DNA of 29,989 bases from Bacteroidota bacterium (GCA_016866375.1 VGMK01000004.1:1-29989), one strand, 5' to 3'. Positions 8,195 to 16,724 are shown, counted from the stretch's first letter. Made by a program: numbers and translations. Notes: a model not told the origin generated them from the letters alone.

Positions 8195-10564
8195 ATGTTT
8201 ATGAAAGGAAAGTTATGTTTTCTCACCTTCTGTTTTTTTGTTCCTTTTCTTAAGGCTCAGATAACAGGAAAAGTGATAGATGCATCGAATAAACAACCCA
8301 TAATAGCGGCAAAGATTATCTCTTCGGATGGAAATAAAGTAAAATCCGATTTGGAGGGTAATTTTAAATTAAATAGTTTAAATTTTCCCGTCACGATTAT
8401 TACATCTATGCTGCAATTTGAAAATGATACGGTCACAGTAACCGGTCCAGGAGAACTTATAATAATACTTCAAGCCCCAACAAAAGATTTGGGAACAGTG
8501 GTTGTTTCTGCAGGCCGAAGAAAACAAGCCATAGAGGAAGTGCCGGTATCAATGGAAATTATTCGTCCTCAACTGATTGATAACAAGGGGATAACCGATT
8601 TAGAAGCCGCAGTAGACCAAACACCCGGAGTATTTACAATGGACGGTCAAGTGAGTATTCGGGGAGGCTCAGGTTTTGCCTATGGCACCGGGAGCCGAGT
8701 CCTTTTACTTTGGAACGGAATGCCCCTTTTGTCTGGATATGCCGGAGATACTCAATGGAATGCAATTCCAATGGAGCAAGCCTCACAAGTTGAGGTGATG
8801 AAAGGAGCATCCTCTGTTCTGTACGGAAGTGGTGCATTAAATGGCGTGATTTCTTTACAAGAAAAGGAACCAAGTACCAAAGCAGAAACAAAGGTTAAAC
8901 TGCAATATGGACTCTACGATGGCCCCAAACGTGAATCCATGAAATGGTGGGGTAAAGATTCCGCTCAGCGCTTCAATCCAATGAATCAGCAAATTGAAGT
9001 TTTTAGAAGTCAAATGTTTGCGCGTTATGGGTATACCTTATCTACGACATTATTTCATAACGATGGTTACCGTCAAGGAGAGAATGAATACAGAGGTAGA
9101 GTGAGTGGGACCGTATACTTTCGTCCGGTAAAATGGGAGCGCTTGAAAGCGGGAATTGGCTACAATTATCAGATTCAGAAAACAGGAAATTTTTTAATTT
9201 GGCAAAGTGACTCTCTTGGCTACACACCAAGTGGAGGAGTCGACACAAGTAATGCCGCTTCTACCTTGACGTATAATCTAGGACAGCGCTTATTTATTGA
9301 TCCCTATTTAAAATTTATCGATAAGAACAACAACAAACACCAATTAAAAACGCGCATGTATTATGCGGAAAATACGAATATCAATAAACCTGATCAAAGT
9401 AATGGAGCGATTATTTATTTCACGGATTACCAATTTCAAAAGCAGTGGGACAATGGCATTACCCTAACTTCAGGACTCTCAAATATTTACAATGTGGTTT
9501 TCTCCAATCTATTTGGTGATCACAATTCGAATAATGCCGCTGCCTACACGCAATACGAACACAAATTGATGAAAAAACTTGATTTAAGTGCAGGTTTTAG
9601 AGTAGAACACTTTATTATGGATGGGAGAATCGGAGATTCGGATTTTAAATTTGGGAAAGATTCTAGTGCCTTTACTATTCCGGTTTATCCTATTCTTCGC
9701 GCAGGATTACACTATGAAATCGCAAAGTATACTCATTTTAGAATAAGTGCTGGGCAAGGAATTAGATACCCTGCAGTAGCCGAACGCTACACGCAAACGT
9801 CAGTTGGAGCATTGAATATTTTTCCTAATGCCACTCTAACACCTGAAAAAGGATGGGCAGGAGAAATTGGGATAAAGCAAGGAGTTAAAATTGGCGAATG
9901 GAAGGGAATGTTTGATGCTGCTTGGTTTATCAATCGGTACCAAAATATGATCGAATTTACATTTGGGTTTTATAACCCCCCATCCATCCAACTTTCAACT
10001 GATCCAAATGATCCTGGATACATCAACAAATGGGTAGGCTTTAGGGCCAATAATGCCGAAGCCGCACAGATTAGTGGGTTCGATCTTTCGTTTAATAGCA
10101 TGGGGGAAATTGGAAATGTAGAAATTATATCCTTAATCGGTTATACTTACATGAATCCAATTAGTTTAAATAATGACCCGCAATACTTATCTACGTTCAG
10201 TGATACAGTATCAGGGATGTTAAAATATCGGTTTAGACATTTGGCAAAGGCGGATATTGAGGTTAATTACGAAAATTATAGCGTCGGTATTTCATGCAGG
10301 TACAATAGCAATATGGCCAACGTTGATAAAGTTTTTGAAGAACCTATTGCGGGTGACACCTATATTTTACCCGGTTTAAAAGAATACCGAAAAATATACA
10401 ACAAAGGAAACCTCGTTTTTGACGCTCGATTTGCTTTTAAGTTGAATGAAAAGGTACGATTAAGTCTGATTGGTAATAATATTTTGAATACTGAATATAC
10501 ATCACGTCCGGGTGATATCCAACCTCCTCGAAACATTGCTGTTCAAGCTCAAATAAAATTTTAA
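8195..10564 (+). CDS. TonB-dependent outer-membrane receptor (second of a tandem pair)
   Basis: The 789-aa protein has the same architecture as its upstream neighbour: signal peptide ending FLKAQ, carboxypeptidase-regulatory-like domain to about residue 97, plug (about 105-230, with VVVSAGRR, VSIRGGSGFAYGTG and EVMKGASSVLYGSGALNG) and C-terminal barrel ending AQIKF with the usual terminal Phe. Two ATGs lie six bases apart (8195 and 8201) and both leave a usable signal peptide. The two receptors are clearly duplicates that have diverged, mainly in the barrel, which suggests different ligands. The gap between them is 66 bp without a strong promoter, so they may be co-transcribed. The next gene, kdsB, starts on the base after this stop codon. 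Confidence 0.92.
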   Translation: MFMKGKLCFLTFCFFVPFLKAQITGKVIDASNKQPIIAAKIISSDGNKVKSDLEGNFKLNSLNFPVTIITSMLQFENDTVTVTGPGELIIILQAPTKDLGTVVVSAGRRKQAIEEVPVSMEIIRPQLIDNKGITDLEAAVDQTPGVFTMDGQVSIRGGSGFAYGTGSRVLLLWNGMPLLSGYAGDTQWNAIPMEQASQVEVMKGASSVLYGSGALNGVISLQEKEPSTKAETKVKLQYGLYDGPKRESMKWWGKDSAQRFNPMNQQIEVFRSQMFARYGYTLSTTLFHNDGYRQGENEYRGRVSGTVYFRPVKWERLKAGIGYNYQIQKTGNFLIWQSDSLGYTPSGGVDTSNAASTLTYNLGQRLFIDPYLKFIDKNNNKHQLKTRMYYAENTNINKPDQSNGAIIYFTDYQFQKQWDNGITLTSGLSNIYNVVFSNLFGDHNSNNAAAYTQYEHKLMKKLDLSAGFRVEHFIMDGRIGDSDFKFGKDSSAFTIPVYPILRAGLHYEIAKYTHFRISAGQGIRYPAVAERYTQTSVGALNIFPNATLTPEKGWAGEIGIKQGVKIGEWKGMFDAAWFINRYQNMIEFTFGFYNPPSIQLSTDPNDPGYINKWVGFRANNAEAAQISGFDLSFNSMGEIGNVEIISLIGYTYMNPISLNNDPQYLSTFSDTVSGMLKYRFRHLAKADIEVNYENYSVGISCRYNSNMANVDKVFEEPIAGDTYILPGLKEYRKIYNKGNLVFDARFAFKLNEKVRLSLIGNNILNTEYTSRPGDIQPPRNIAVQAQIKF

Positions 10565-11287
10565 TTGAAAGTACTCGGAATCATACCCGCTCGTTATTCT
10601 TCCAGTCGATTTCCCGGAAAACCCTTAGTCGATTTGAAAGGAAAAACGATGATTCAACGTGTGTACGAAGGAGCTTCTAAATCTTCATTAATTGATGAAG
10701 TCATTGTAGCCACGGATGATCAACGCATAGTCGATGAGGTATTAAGATTTGGAGGGAAGGTTGAATGGACTCGTGCTGACCATGCATCGGGAACAGATAG
10801 ATGTGCGGAAGTGGCCGAAAGACATTCGAATGCAGATTTAATCATCAATATTCAAGGCGACGAACCGTTGATAAATTACCTACAGTTGGATGAATTAATC
10901 CATGAATTTAAAGACCCTTCCGTAGAGATTGCTACACTTGCAACTCCGTTTAAAGAGGAGCTTGAATTTAAGAATCAGAACAGGATAAAAGTAGTGCTGA
11001 ATGCCGAAAGAGATGCGCTTTATTTTAGTAGAGCGGCCATTCCTTCAAATTCTCATGGAAATTCTCTGAGTAACGTAAAATTAAAACATATTGGTGTGTA
11101 CGCATTCCAAAGACAGGTGCTTTTGACAGTTGCAAAATTACCAGTTTGTAAATTAGAACAAGAAGAATCGCTCGAACAACTGCGTTGGATCTATTACAAT
11201 TGGAAAATTAGGGTAGGAATTACACAAATCGATACGCCCAATATCGACACCCTTGAGGATGTTCAAAAAGTGCTGGATATGTTGTAA
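10565..11287 (+). CDS. kdsB: 3-deoxy-manno-octulosonate cytidylyltransferase (CMP-KDO synthetase)
   Basis: KdsB activates KDO with CTP for addition to lipid A in LPS synthesis; it is cytoplasmic. At 240 aa it has family length. Seen motifs are IIPARYSSSRFPGKPL (6-21; nucleotide-binding loop), HASGTDR (73-79) and NIQGDEPLI (95-103; metal and sugar contacts), then DTPNIDTLEDV near the end. The start must be the TTG at 10565-10567, since the protein then begins MKVLGIIPAR exactly as the family does and no ATG is available. That TTG directly follows the TAA of the second receptor gene, so translation probably depends on termination-reinitiation or coupling. Other KDO genes are not in the window. 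Confidence 0.93.
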   Translation: MKVLGIIPARYSSSRFPGKPLVDLKGKTMIQRVYEGASKSSLIDEVIVATDDQRIVDEVLRFGGKVEWTRADHASGTDRCAEVAERHSNADLIINIQGDEPLINYLQLDELIHEFKDPSVEIATLATPFKEELEFKNQNRIKVVLNAERDALYFSRAAIPSNSHGNSLSNVKLKHIGVYAFQRQVLLTVAKLPVCKLEQEESLEQLRWIYYNWKIRVGITQIDTPNIDTLEDVQKVLDML

Positions 11288-11318
11288 AAAAATTCAATAA
11301 TCATTCACTTAAGTTTTG

Positions 11319-11326
11319 TACTTTTG
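11319..11326 (+). promoter_or_regulatory. Bacteroidota-type -7 promoter box of the HU/SPOR gene
   Basis: TACTTTTG matches TAnnTTTG exactly and ends only 4 nt before the ATG at 11331. There is no good -33 TTTG. If used, the transcript would begin at or within the start codon, giving a leaderless mRNA. Confidence 0.55.
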
Positions 11327-11330
11327 ATTT

Positions 11331-12389
11331 ATGTATAAGTTAGAATCAGGCATTGTTGATTTGTTGATGAAACACAATTGCGTAGTAATTCCCGGATTAG
11401 GTGGATTTATTGGTAAAAAAATACCTGCAAAAATTGATGTTTCTCATGGAATCTTGTTGCCACCGTCAAAACAATTTCTATTCAATGTCAATCTTGTTGA
11501 AAACGACGGTTTATTGGTTCATTACATTTCCGCAAAAAGCGTTGTAGAATATTTTACTGCCGAGCAATTTATTTCTGAGAAAGTTTCGGAGTGGAAAATT
11601 GATTTACAGCAGGGAAAGCCGATTCGAATTGATCAATTGGGGCTCATACAAAAAAAGACAAATGGTATCATTGAATTTACCCAAGATGCTGATTCAAATC
11701 TCTTGTTACAGTCATTCGGACTTCGCGAACTGCATTTTGTTCCTGTAATTCCAGAGGTTGATCAAACTCAAAAAGAGACGACCGCAATCAAACCTGTAAA
11801 GAAAAAACGGAACGTTTGGAAATATGCTGCCGCTGCCTGTCTCTTACCGATAGCTTTTTACAGTTTCTGGCTGCCAACACAAACCAATGTTTTTCAGTCC
11901 AAGGTTATTTCAATAGACGACTTCAACCCCTTCAAGGAAAGAATAAAAGCTGATTATGAACGCAAAGATTTTTCGTATTCCAGGGATTTGAAAAATAACG
12001 ATGATACATTGGAATTAATAAAATCTGAGGACAACTCAATAGTTACCTATGTTTATGACGAGAACACTAAGATTCCTGTTCGCTTAGAAAAAAAAATAAG
12101 TTCACCCAAGAAAACTCTCAAAAAAGTAAAGAAAAAATATTCATCTATCTCCACACTTGCAACAGGTAATTCAGGAAGATATAAAGTCGTTGTAGGTTGT
12201 TTCGCAAAAATGGACAATGTGGAGAGGTTTAAAGCAAGATTAATTCAAGACGGATTCAATGCAGTACATGAAAAGTTCGGCACCTTATTTCGCGTTGTTA
12301 TCAAATCAACTGATACCAAGACTGTCGCTAATGAAATGGTGAAGTTGTCCCGTCAAAAAGGCTATAAAGGCTGGATTTTAAAAAATTAA
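11331..12389 (+). CDS. HU-CCDC81-like and SPOR domain membrane protein
   Basis: The 352-aa protein resembles a family common in Bacteroidota. Two HU/IHF-like folds (HU-CCDC81 bacterial domains) occupy about residues 1-135, with the family-typical VVIPGLGGFIG near the start. A basic KKKR stop precedes one membrane helix (about 163-181). A charged, lysine-rich linker follows, and then a C-terminal SPOR domain (282-352, GRYKVVVGCFAK ... EKFGTLFRVVI ... KGW) that in other proteins binds peptidoglycan stripped of peptides at division sites. The layout implies a cytoplasmic HU-like part and a periplasmic SPOR part, perhaps linking cell wall and nucleoid or division; this is inference. The CAP lipoprotein gene follows after 4 bp. 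A degraded second copy of its SPOR-coding end lies at 13291-13489. Confidence 0.85.
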   Translation: MYKLESGIVDLLMKHNCVVIPGLGGFIGKKIPAKIDVSHGILLPPSKQFLFNVNLVENDGLLVHYISAKSVVEYFTAEQFISEKVSEWKIDLQQGKPIRIDQLGLIQKKTNGIIEFTQDADSNLLLQSFGLRELHFVPVIPEVDQTQKETTAIKPVKKKRNVWKYAAAACLLPIAFYSFWLPTQTNVFQSKVISIDDFNPFKERIKADYERKDFSYSRDLKNNDDTLELIKSEDNSIVTYVYDENTKIPVRLEKKISSPKKTLKKVKKKYSSISTLATGNSGRYKVVVGCFAKMDNVERFKARLIQDGFNAVHEKFGTLFRVVIKSTDTKTVANEMVKLSRQKGYKGWILKN

Positions 12390-12393
12390 GTTC

Positions 12394-13278
12394 ATGAAAA
12401 ATTATGTTCTTATAATTTTTATTCTGTCCATACTTTTACTTGGATGCAAGAAAAAAAATCAACCAACGGCACGGGAAATTGCCTTACAAGATTACCAAAC
12501 AAACTATTTAGGATCCGTGGTCGCAACGACCGGATGGACAGGAAACACAGCAAACTGCAACGCCGGAAGTTTACCTCAAACAACCCACGACAAAGTGCTA
12601 CAACGAATAAATTACTTCCGTCGATTGGTAGGATTAAATGACAATACGACCTTGGATGCTTCAAAATTTGCAATGTACCAAGAAACTGCTTTGATGATGA
12701 AGGCAAATAATGCCCTAAGCCATACTCCTCCGAGTACATGGGCCTGTTACTCCCAGTCCGGTGCCGATGGTGCGGCTACGAGTAACATTGCACTTGGGGC
12801 CGGAGCTGCCGATGCAGTTACCTTGTTCATTAATGATCCTGGATCAAACAATACGGCAGTAGGTCATCGCCGGTGGATTCTTCATTCGGCAAAAACCCAA
12901 TTTAGTTATGGCAGTACGAATTCTTCTATGGCATTGGGAGTTATCGGAACTGCTGGAGGTAATACCCAAATTCCACCCTTTATTGCTTATCCACCTGAAG
13001 GCTATATCCCTCAACCTTTAACTTTTCCACGTTGGTCTTTTGGGATTCCTGGTGCCAATTTCACGAACGCAACGGTATCCATGACAGGGCCAAATGGAAA
13101 CGTACCTTTGAACATTATTTCGATAGCAGGAAACTACGGTGATAAAACCATTGTTTGGGAACCAGAAGGCATACTCACAAATAGTACCAGTGACGTAACC
13201 TACACTGTGACCGTTAGCGGAATCACCGGAGCACCACAATCCAGCTACACGTACTCAACGATTATTTTTAAACCCTGA
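12394..13278 (+). CDS. CAP-domain (SCP/PR-1-like) lipoprotein
   Basis: The 294-aa protein begins with a lipoprotein signal peptide with lipobox LLGC (Cys18) and three lysines right after it. A CAP/SCP domain spans about 65-195: RINYFRRLVGL at its first helix, H110 in NALSHTP, and GHRRWIL at 157-163 with H158. These two histidines match the conserved cavity histidines of the superfamily. The last 95 residues are beta-rich and Ig-like, ending in TYSTIIFKP. Bacterial CAP proteins are secreted and have varied or unknown activity, so I give no reaction. It starts 4 bp after the SPOR gene and is probably its operon partner. An old partial duplicate of the SPOR 3' end lies directly downstream, so this gene is bracketed by SPOR sequence. 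Confidence 0.86.
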   Translation: MKNYVLIIFILSILLLGCKKKNQPTAREIALQDYQTNYLGSVVATTGWTGNTANCNAGSLPQTTHDKVLQRINYFRRLVGLNDNTTLDASKFAMYQETALMMKANNALSHTPPSTWACYSQSGADGAATSNIALGAGAADAVTLFINDPGSNNTAVGHRRWILHSAKTQFSYGSTNSSMALGVIGTAGGNTQIPPFIAYPPEGYIPQPLTFPRWSFGIPGANFTNATVSMTGPNGNVPLNIISIAGNYGDKTIVWEPEGILTNSTSDVTYTVTVSGITGAPQSSYTYSTIIFKP

Positions 13279-13290
13279 AGCACTTTTAAT

Positions 13291-13489
13291 AATTGAAGAA
13301 AGATCAAGTAATAATTTAGTAAAGACGGGCACAATAGTTAGGGATGAAGCAAGATGAATTTTAGACGGATTCATAACCCCGTTTGAAAAGTTTGGCACTT
13401 TATTTCGTGTTGTGATAAAACAACCTCGGGAAATCGTAGGAGATAACATGGAGAAGCAAACACATTTTTTAGATAGTAAAAATTATTAA
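13291..13489 (+). pseudogene. Decayed duplicate of the SPOR-domain 3' end
   Basis: The segment 13346-13420 aligns without gaps to 12231-12305 of the intact HU/SPOR gene; by hand count 57 of 75 bases match. The translation keeps DGF then EKFGTLFRVVIK exactly, but a TGA stop (13355-13357) replaces a Leu codon. Upstream (13291-13345) a weaker match to the GRYKVVVGCFAK-coding part continues with stops and a frame change. Downstream the frame runs through a diverged tail to TAA at 13487-13489. No start codon or domain is complete, so this is a relic, not a gene. It fills most of the spacer between the CAP and peptidase genes. Confidence 0.8.
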
Positions 13490-13499
13490 AAATAAGCGT

Positions 13500-14711
13500 A
13501 TGAAAAAAGAATTAATTTATTTAATTATTATTCTTGCAGGGACCTCAAGAGTTAGTGCACAACAGTCTTCAACAAATGTTGAAGGAAGTAAATATCAATT
13601 TTCTAAAGTAGTTTCTTATGACGCAACACCGGTACAAAGTCAAGGGATGACGGGTACCTGCTGGAGTTTCTCCGCGCTCTCATTTTTGGAGTCAGAACTG
13701 ATTAGAAAAGGACAAAAAAATATAGAACCCCTTTCCGAAATGTATATCGTTCGTAAAGCCTACGAGATGAAAGCTGAAAAATACCTGAGAATGGACGGAA
13801 AAGTAAATTTCTCGGAGGGCGGAGCATTTCATGATATTCCGCTGGTTGTAGATAAATACGGAATTGTTCCCTACTCTGCATACGATGGCTTGAACGGAGC
13901 AAAATCTTACAACCACAGCGAAATGTTTAAGGATCTTGACCGTGAGATGAAGCTTGTTTTGTCCAAAATTGGTACAGAAGAGGGTGTGAATTCAGATTAT
14001 AAAAATAAAATAGCAGCTATTTTAGACAAATATCTTGGTCCTGAGCCAAGCGCGTTCACAGTAAATAATCAAAAATATGATCCAAAAATATACGCAAACA
14101 TGCTCGGATTAAAAATGGATGATTATGTATCTATAACTTCCTTTTCAAACCATGAATTTAATATGCCGTGTATGCTGGAAATCCCAGATAATTGGGCCTG
14201 GGGGAAAAGTTACAATGTTCCACTTCAAGATTTGGTGACTATCACTATCGAGGCCCTAAATAAAGGGTATACCTTAGCTTGGGGGGCGGATGTTTCTGAA
14301 AAAGGATTTAGTTTTAAGAATGGAATTGCCATTGTTCCGGAAAATTCAGCAACGATTGAAGTTTCTGGAAAAGACAACCGTAATTTCAACGATGCAGGAG
14401 CAAACAGAATGGGAAATGCTTTTTTATCCCCTGTAAAGGAGATGAAAATCACACAGGAGGTTCGACAATACGGGTACGATAATAAAACAACTACCGACGA
14501 TCATGGAATGCACATTGTTGGTCTTTACACGGACCAAAACGGCACTCGTTATTTTTTAGTAAAAAACTCGTGGGGAACCTCGAATTATCCAAAAGGTTAT
14601 TTGTATGTTTCAGAAGCTTATTTCAAATACAAAACGATAAATATTTTCGTCCACAAGGATGCCATACCCGGCGAAGTGAAAGCAAATTTTAGCCCCGGAA
14701 CATTTAACTAA
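13500..14711 (+). CDS. Secreted C1-family cysteine peptidase (aminopeptidase C / bleomycin-hydrolase-like)
   Basis: The 403-aa protein has a signal peptide (residues 1-20, ending RVSA before QQ). The papain-fold catalytic set is complete: Q48 and Cys54 in QGMTGTCWSF, His335 in DDHGMHIVG and Asn356 in KNSWG. The long insertion between the Cys and His halves and the HGM form of the His motif resemble bleomycin hydrolase/PepC rather than cathepsins. There is no obvious propeptide: only about 25 residues separate the signal peptide from the catalytic region. It likely acts in the periplasm or outside the cell as a peptidase. I see no TAnnTTTG box ahead of it; its upstream region is the SPOR relic. 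It ends 82 bp before a lipoprotein gene. Confidence 0.88.
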   Translation: MKKELIYLIIILAGTSRVSAQQSSTNVEGSKYQFSKVVSYDATPVQSQGMTGTCWSFSALSFLESELIRKGQKNIEPLSEMYIVRKAYEMKAEKYLRMDGKVNFSEGGAFHDIPLVVDKYGIVPYSAYDGLNGAKSYNHSEMFKDLDREMKLVLSKIGTEEGVNSDYKNKIAAILDKYLGPEPSAFTVNNQKYDPKIYANMLGLKMDDYVSITSFSNHEFNMPCMLEIPDNWAWGKSYNVPLQDLVTITIEALNKGYTLAWGADVSEKGFSFKNGIAIVPENSATIEVSGKDNRNFNDAGANRMGNAFLSPVKEMKITQEVRQYGYDNKTTTDDHGMHIVGLYTDQNGTRYFLVKNSWGTSNYPKGYLYVSEAYFKYKTINIFVHKDAIPGEVKANFSPGTFN

Positions 14712-14793
14712 AGTAGTGGACCTCAAATCATACGAAAAGAAACAATATGTATTTATTTTCGTTAACCAAAATATAAAAATTCTAATTACAACC

Positions 14794-15624
14794 GTGAAAA
14801 CAAAAATTTTAATCCTCAGCACATTACTTACGTTGGTATTCTCCTCCTGTAGAAAACGGTTCGATAACGATCAATCTGCTTTAATGAATTACAAAATTGA
14901 AACGGCGTTTGATGAAATGACTAACATATCGGATCAAGCCATCACTGGCAACATGGTTTACTATAAATCAGGTGAAGTTGTAACAACGCAACCTGGAGAT
15001 AAGCCATTAACGCTTAAAGCCCCTTGTAATGTAATTATAACAATTGACACTCTAAATGCCTTTAAAATAGTAACGGTCGATTATGGATCAACCAATTGTG
15101 AATGTAATGACGGTAAAACAAGAAGAGGAAAAATTGTAACAACTTTCACGGGGCAATACATTGCTCTAGGAACTGTAATTACACATACTCCCGTTGATTA
15201 CTACGTGAACGATATCAAATACGAAGGTACTAAAACGGTAACTAATATGGGATTAAATGGAAGCGGTCAGCCGTATTTCAATGTCCAAATTAATGGTTCA
15301 GCAACCAACACCGATGGGGAAGTCATTACCTATACTTCCACTCGAGTTCGTACGTGGGTTCAAGGGTTTAATACTCTATTGAATCGATTTGATGATGAAT
15401 ATTCAATTTCAGGAAATGCGAATGCTACTTTTTCAAACGGTGGTGGATATACTGCTGAAATAACTAACCCTTTGTTGGTAAAAGTTGGCTGCCCCTTTCC
15501 TGTTAGTGGAATGCTGAAGATAACCCCTGAAACTAGGCCGGTGAGGACCGTTGATTATGGTCAAGGCACTTGTGATTTTACGTTTAGCGTTACCGTAAAT
15601 GGAGTTACATTCACCATCAATTAG
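14794..15624 (+). CDS. Uncharacterised Bacteroidota lipoprotein with a repeated VDYG-Cys motif
   Basis: I place the start at the GTG at 14794, giving 276 aa with a lipoprotein signal peptide and lipobox FSSC (Cys19). The longer reading from a GTG at 14716 would put 26 extra residues ahead of the signal peptide. The mature protein is beta-rich and seems two-fold repeated: ITIDTLNAFKIVTVDYGSTNC (82-102) and MLKITPETRPVRTVDYGQGTC (240-260) share the VDYG-x(3)-C pattern. A further Cys lies upstream in each half (C78, C233), so one disulphide per half is possible. Similar proteins seem common in the phylum, but I know of no function. It likely sits in the outer membrane. Confidence 0.7.
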   Translation: MKTKILILSTLLTLVFSSCRKRFDNDQSALMNYKIETAFDEMTNISDQAITGNMVYYKSGEVVTTQPGDKPLTLKAPCNVIITIDTLNAFKIVTVDYGSTNCECNDGKTRRGKIVTTFTGQYIALGTVITHTPVDYYVNDIKYEGTKTVTNMGLNGSGQPYFNVQINGSATNTDGEVITYTSTRVRTWVQGFNTLLNRFDDEYSISGNANATFSNGGGYTAEITNPLLVKVGCPFPVSGMLKITPETRPVRTVDYGQGTCDFTFSVTVNGVTFTIN

Positions 15625-15657
15625 GTTAAATACAGTTGGCTAAGTAAAATGAAATTG

Positions 15658-15678
15658 AAAGTGTCAATTGAACACTTT
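15658..15678 (+). terminator. Weak hairpin after the lipoprotein gene
   Basis: AAAGTGT (15658-15664) and ACACTTT (15672-15678) form a 7-bp stem with a 7-nt loop, followed by mixed T-rich sequence without a clean U-tract. It could end the upstream transcript before gap, but the stem is weak. Confidence 0.3.
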
Positions 15679-15720
15679 ATATCTTTCGTTGTTAACATCA
15701 AAGGTCCTTAAATAGTTCAT

Positions 15721-15728
15721 TTAGTTTG
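15721..15728 (+). promoter_or_regulatory. Possible -7 box of gap
   Basis: TTAGTTTG differs from TAnnTTTG at one position and ends 6 nt before the ATG at 15735, the same placement as the better promoters in this window. TATCTTTC at 15680-15687, also one mismatch, is an alternative that would leave a leader of about 40 nt. Confidence 0.3.
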
Positions 15729-15734
15729 AGTAAG

Positions 15735-16724
15735 ATGAAAAAAATTGGAATTAATGGATTCGGCAGAATCGGCCGAGGGTTCGCGAGAATCGCCTTGACG
15801 AATCCTACTATAGATGTTTGTTTGGTGAATGATTTAGCGGATATCAATACCCTAGCACATTTACTTAAATATGACTCCATTCATGGACAATTTTCTTTGT
15901 CTTTTCACAAAGAAGGTAATGATTTAATTTTTGAAAATGGCAAACGCATTACTTTCACGCAAATTAAGCAGGCGCTCGAATTACCCTGGAAGTCTTACGG
16001 TATTGATACAGTTATTGAATCAACGGGTATATATTTATCTAAAGAAAAAGTGAGTGAGCACCTCCAAGCAGGTGCAAAAAAGGTAATTATTTCTGCTCCA
16101 GCGTTAACAGATGATATACCCACTGTTGTGCTTGGTGTCAATGAATCAACTGTTGACTTTAATTCGGATATTCTTTCTAATGCCTCATGTACAACCAATA
16201 ATTCTGCTTCGTTAATCAGTGTTTTGCGATCTATTCTAGATATTCAAGTCGCCTACATTTCCACTATTCATAGTTATACTTCGGATCAACGTTTGCACGA
16301 TGCGCCACACAAAGATTTAAGGAGGGCGCGAGCAGCAGCTCAATCCATTGTACCAACTTCAACAGGTGCGGCAAAAGCAATTACAAAGATTTTTCCTGAC
16401 TTGGAAGGAAAGGTTACAGGTGGTTCGGTAAGAGTTCCGGTGATAGATGGCTCTATGACTGAGCTAACGGTTATAACTCCTACCAAAATAACTGCTAGCG
16501 AAATAAATGCAGCAATGAAAAATGCTTCGGAAGGAAGTTTGAAAGGGATTCTCGCTTACACTGAGGACCCAATCGTATCTTCAGATATTATTGGGCATCC
16601 TGCAAGTTGTATATTTGATGCTGATTTAACCTTGGTGTTTAACAACCTCGTTAAAGTAGTGGGATGGTACGACAACGAAACAGGTTACGCGAATAGACTA
16701 GTAGAATTAGCTAAACGCTTTTAA
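15735..16724 (+). CDS. gap: Glyceraldehyde-3-phosphate dehydrogenase, type I
   Basis: The 329-aa enzyme oxidises glyceraldehyde-3-phosphate to 1,3-bisphosphoglycerate in glycolysis. I use the ATG at 15735, which gives the family-typical MKKIGINGFGRIGR; an in-frame TTG three codons earlier is less likely. Catalytic Cys152 is in SNASCTTN and the base His179 in STIHSYTSDQ. Asp33 (VNDL) after the second strand is typical of NAD-dependent forms. HKDLRRARAAA, PTSTGAAKA and the C-terminal WYDNETGYANR are all present. The usual second cysteine of the active-site loop (SCTTNC) is Asn156 here, a tolerated natural variant. The stop codon overlaps that of pgk, which encodes the next glycolytic step on the opposite strand. 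Confidence 0.95.
   Translation: MKKIGINGFGRIGRGFARIALTNPTIDVCLVNDLADINTLAHLLKYDSIHGQFSLSFHKEGNDLIFENGKRITFTQIKQALELPWKSYGIDTVIESTGIYLSKEKVSEHLQAGAKKVIISAPALTDDIPTVVLGVNESTVDFNSDILSNASCTTNNSASLISVLRSILDIQVAYISTIHSYTSDQRLHDAPHKDLRRARAAAQSIVPTSTGAAKAITKIFPDLEGKVTGGSVRVPVIDGSMTELTVITPTKITASEINAAMKNASEGSLKGILAYTEDPIVSSDIIGHPASCIFDADLTLVFNNLVKVVGWYDNETGYANRLVELAKRF

Noticed and set aside
13358..13489. Small 43-codon gene in the spacer before the C1 peptidase
   Set aside because: It opens right after a stop codon, lacks a start, and aligns to the end of the SPOR gene, so it is a relic.
14716..14793. Longer N-terminus for the lipoprotein gene from GTG 14716
   Set aside because: It would put 26 polar residues ahead of a complete lipoprotein signal peptide; the GTG at 14794 is better.
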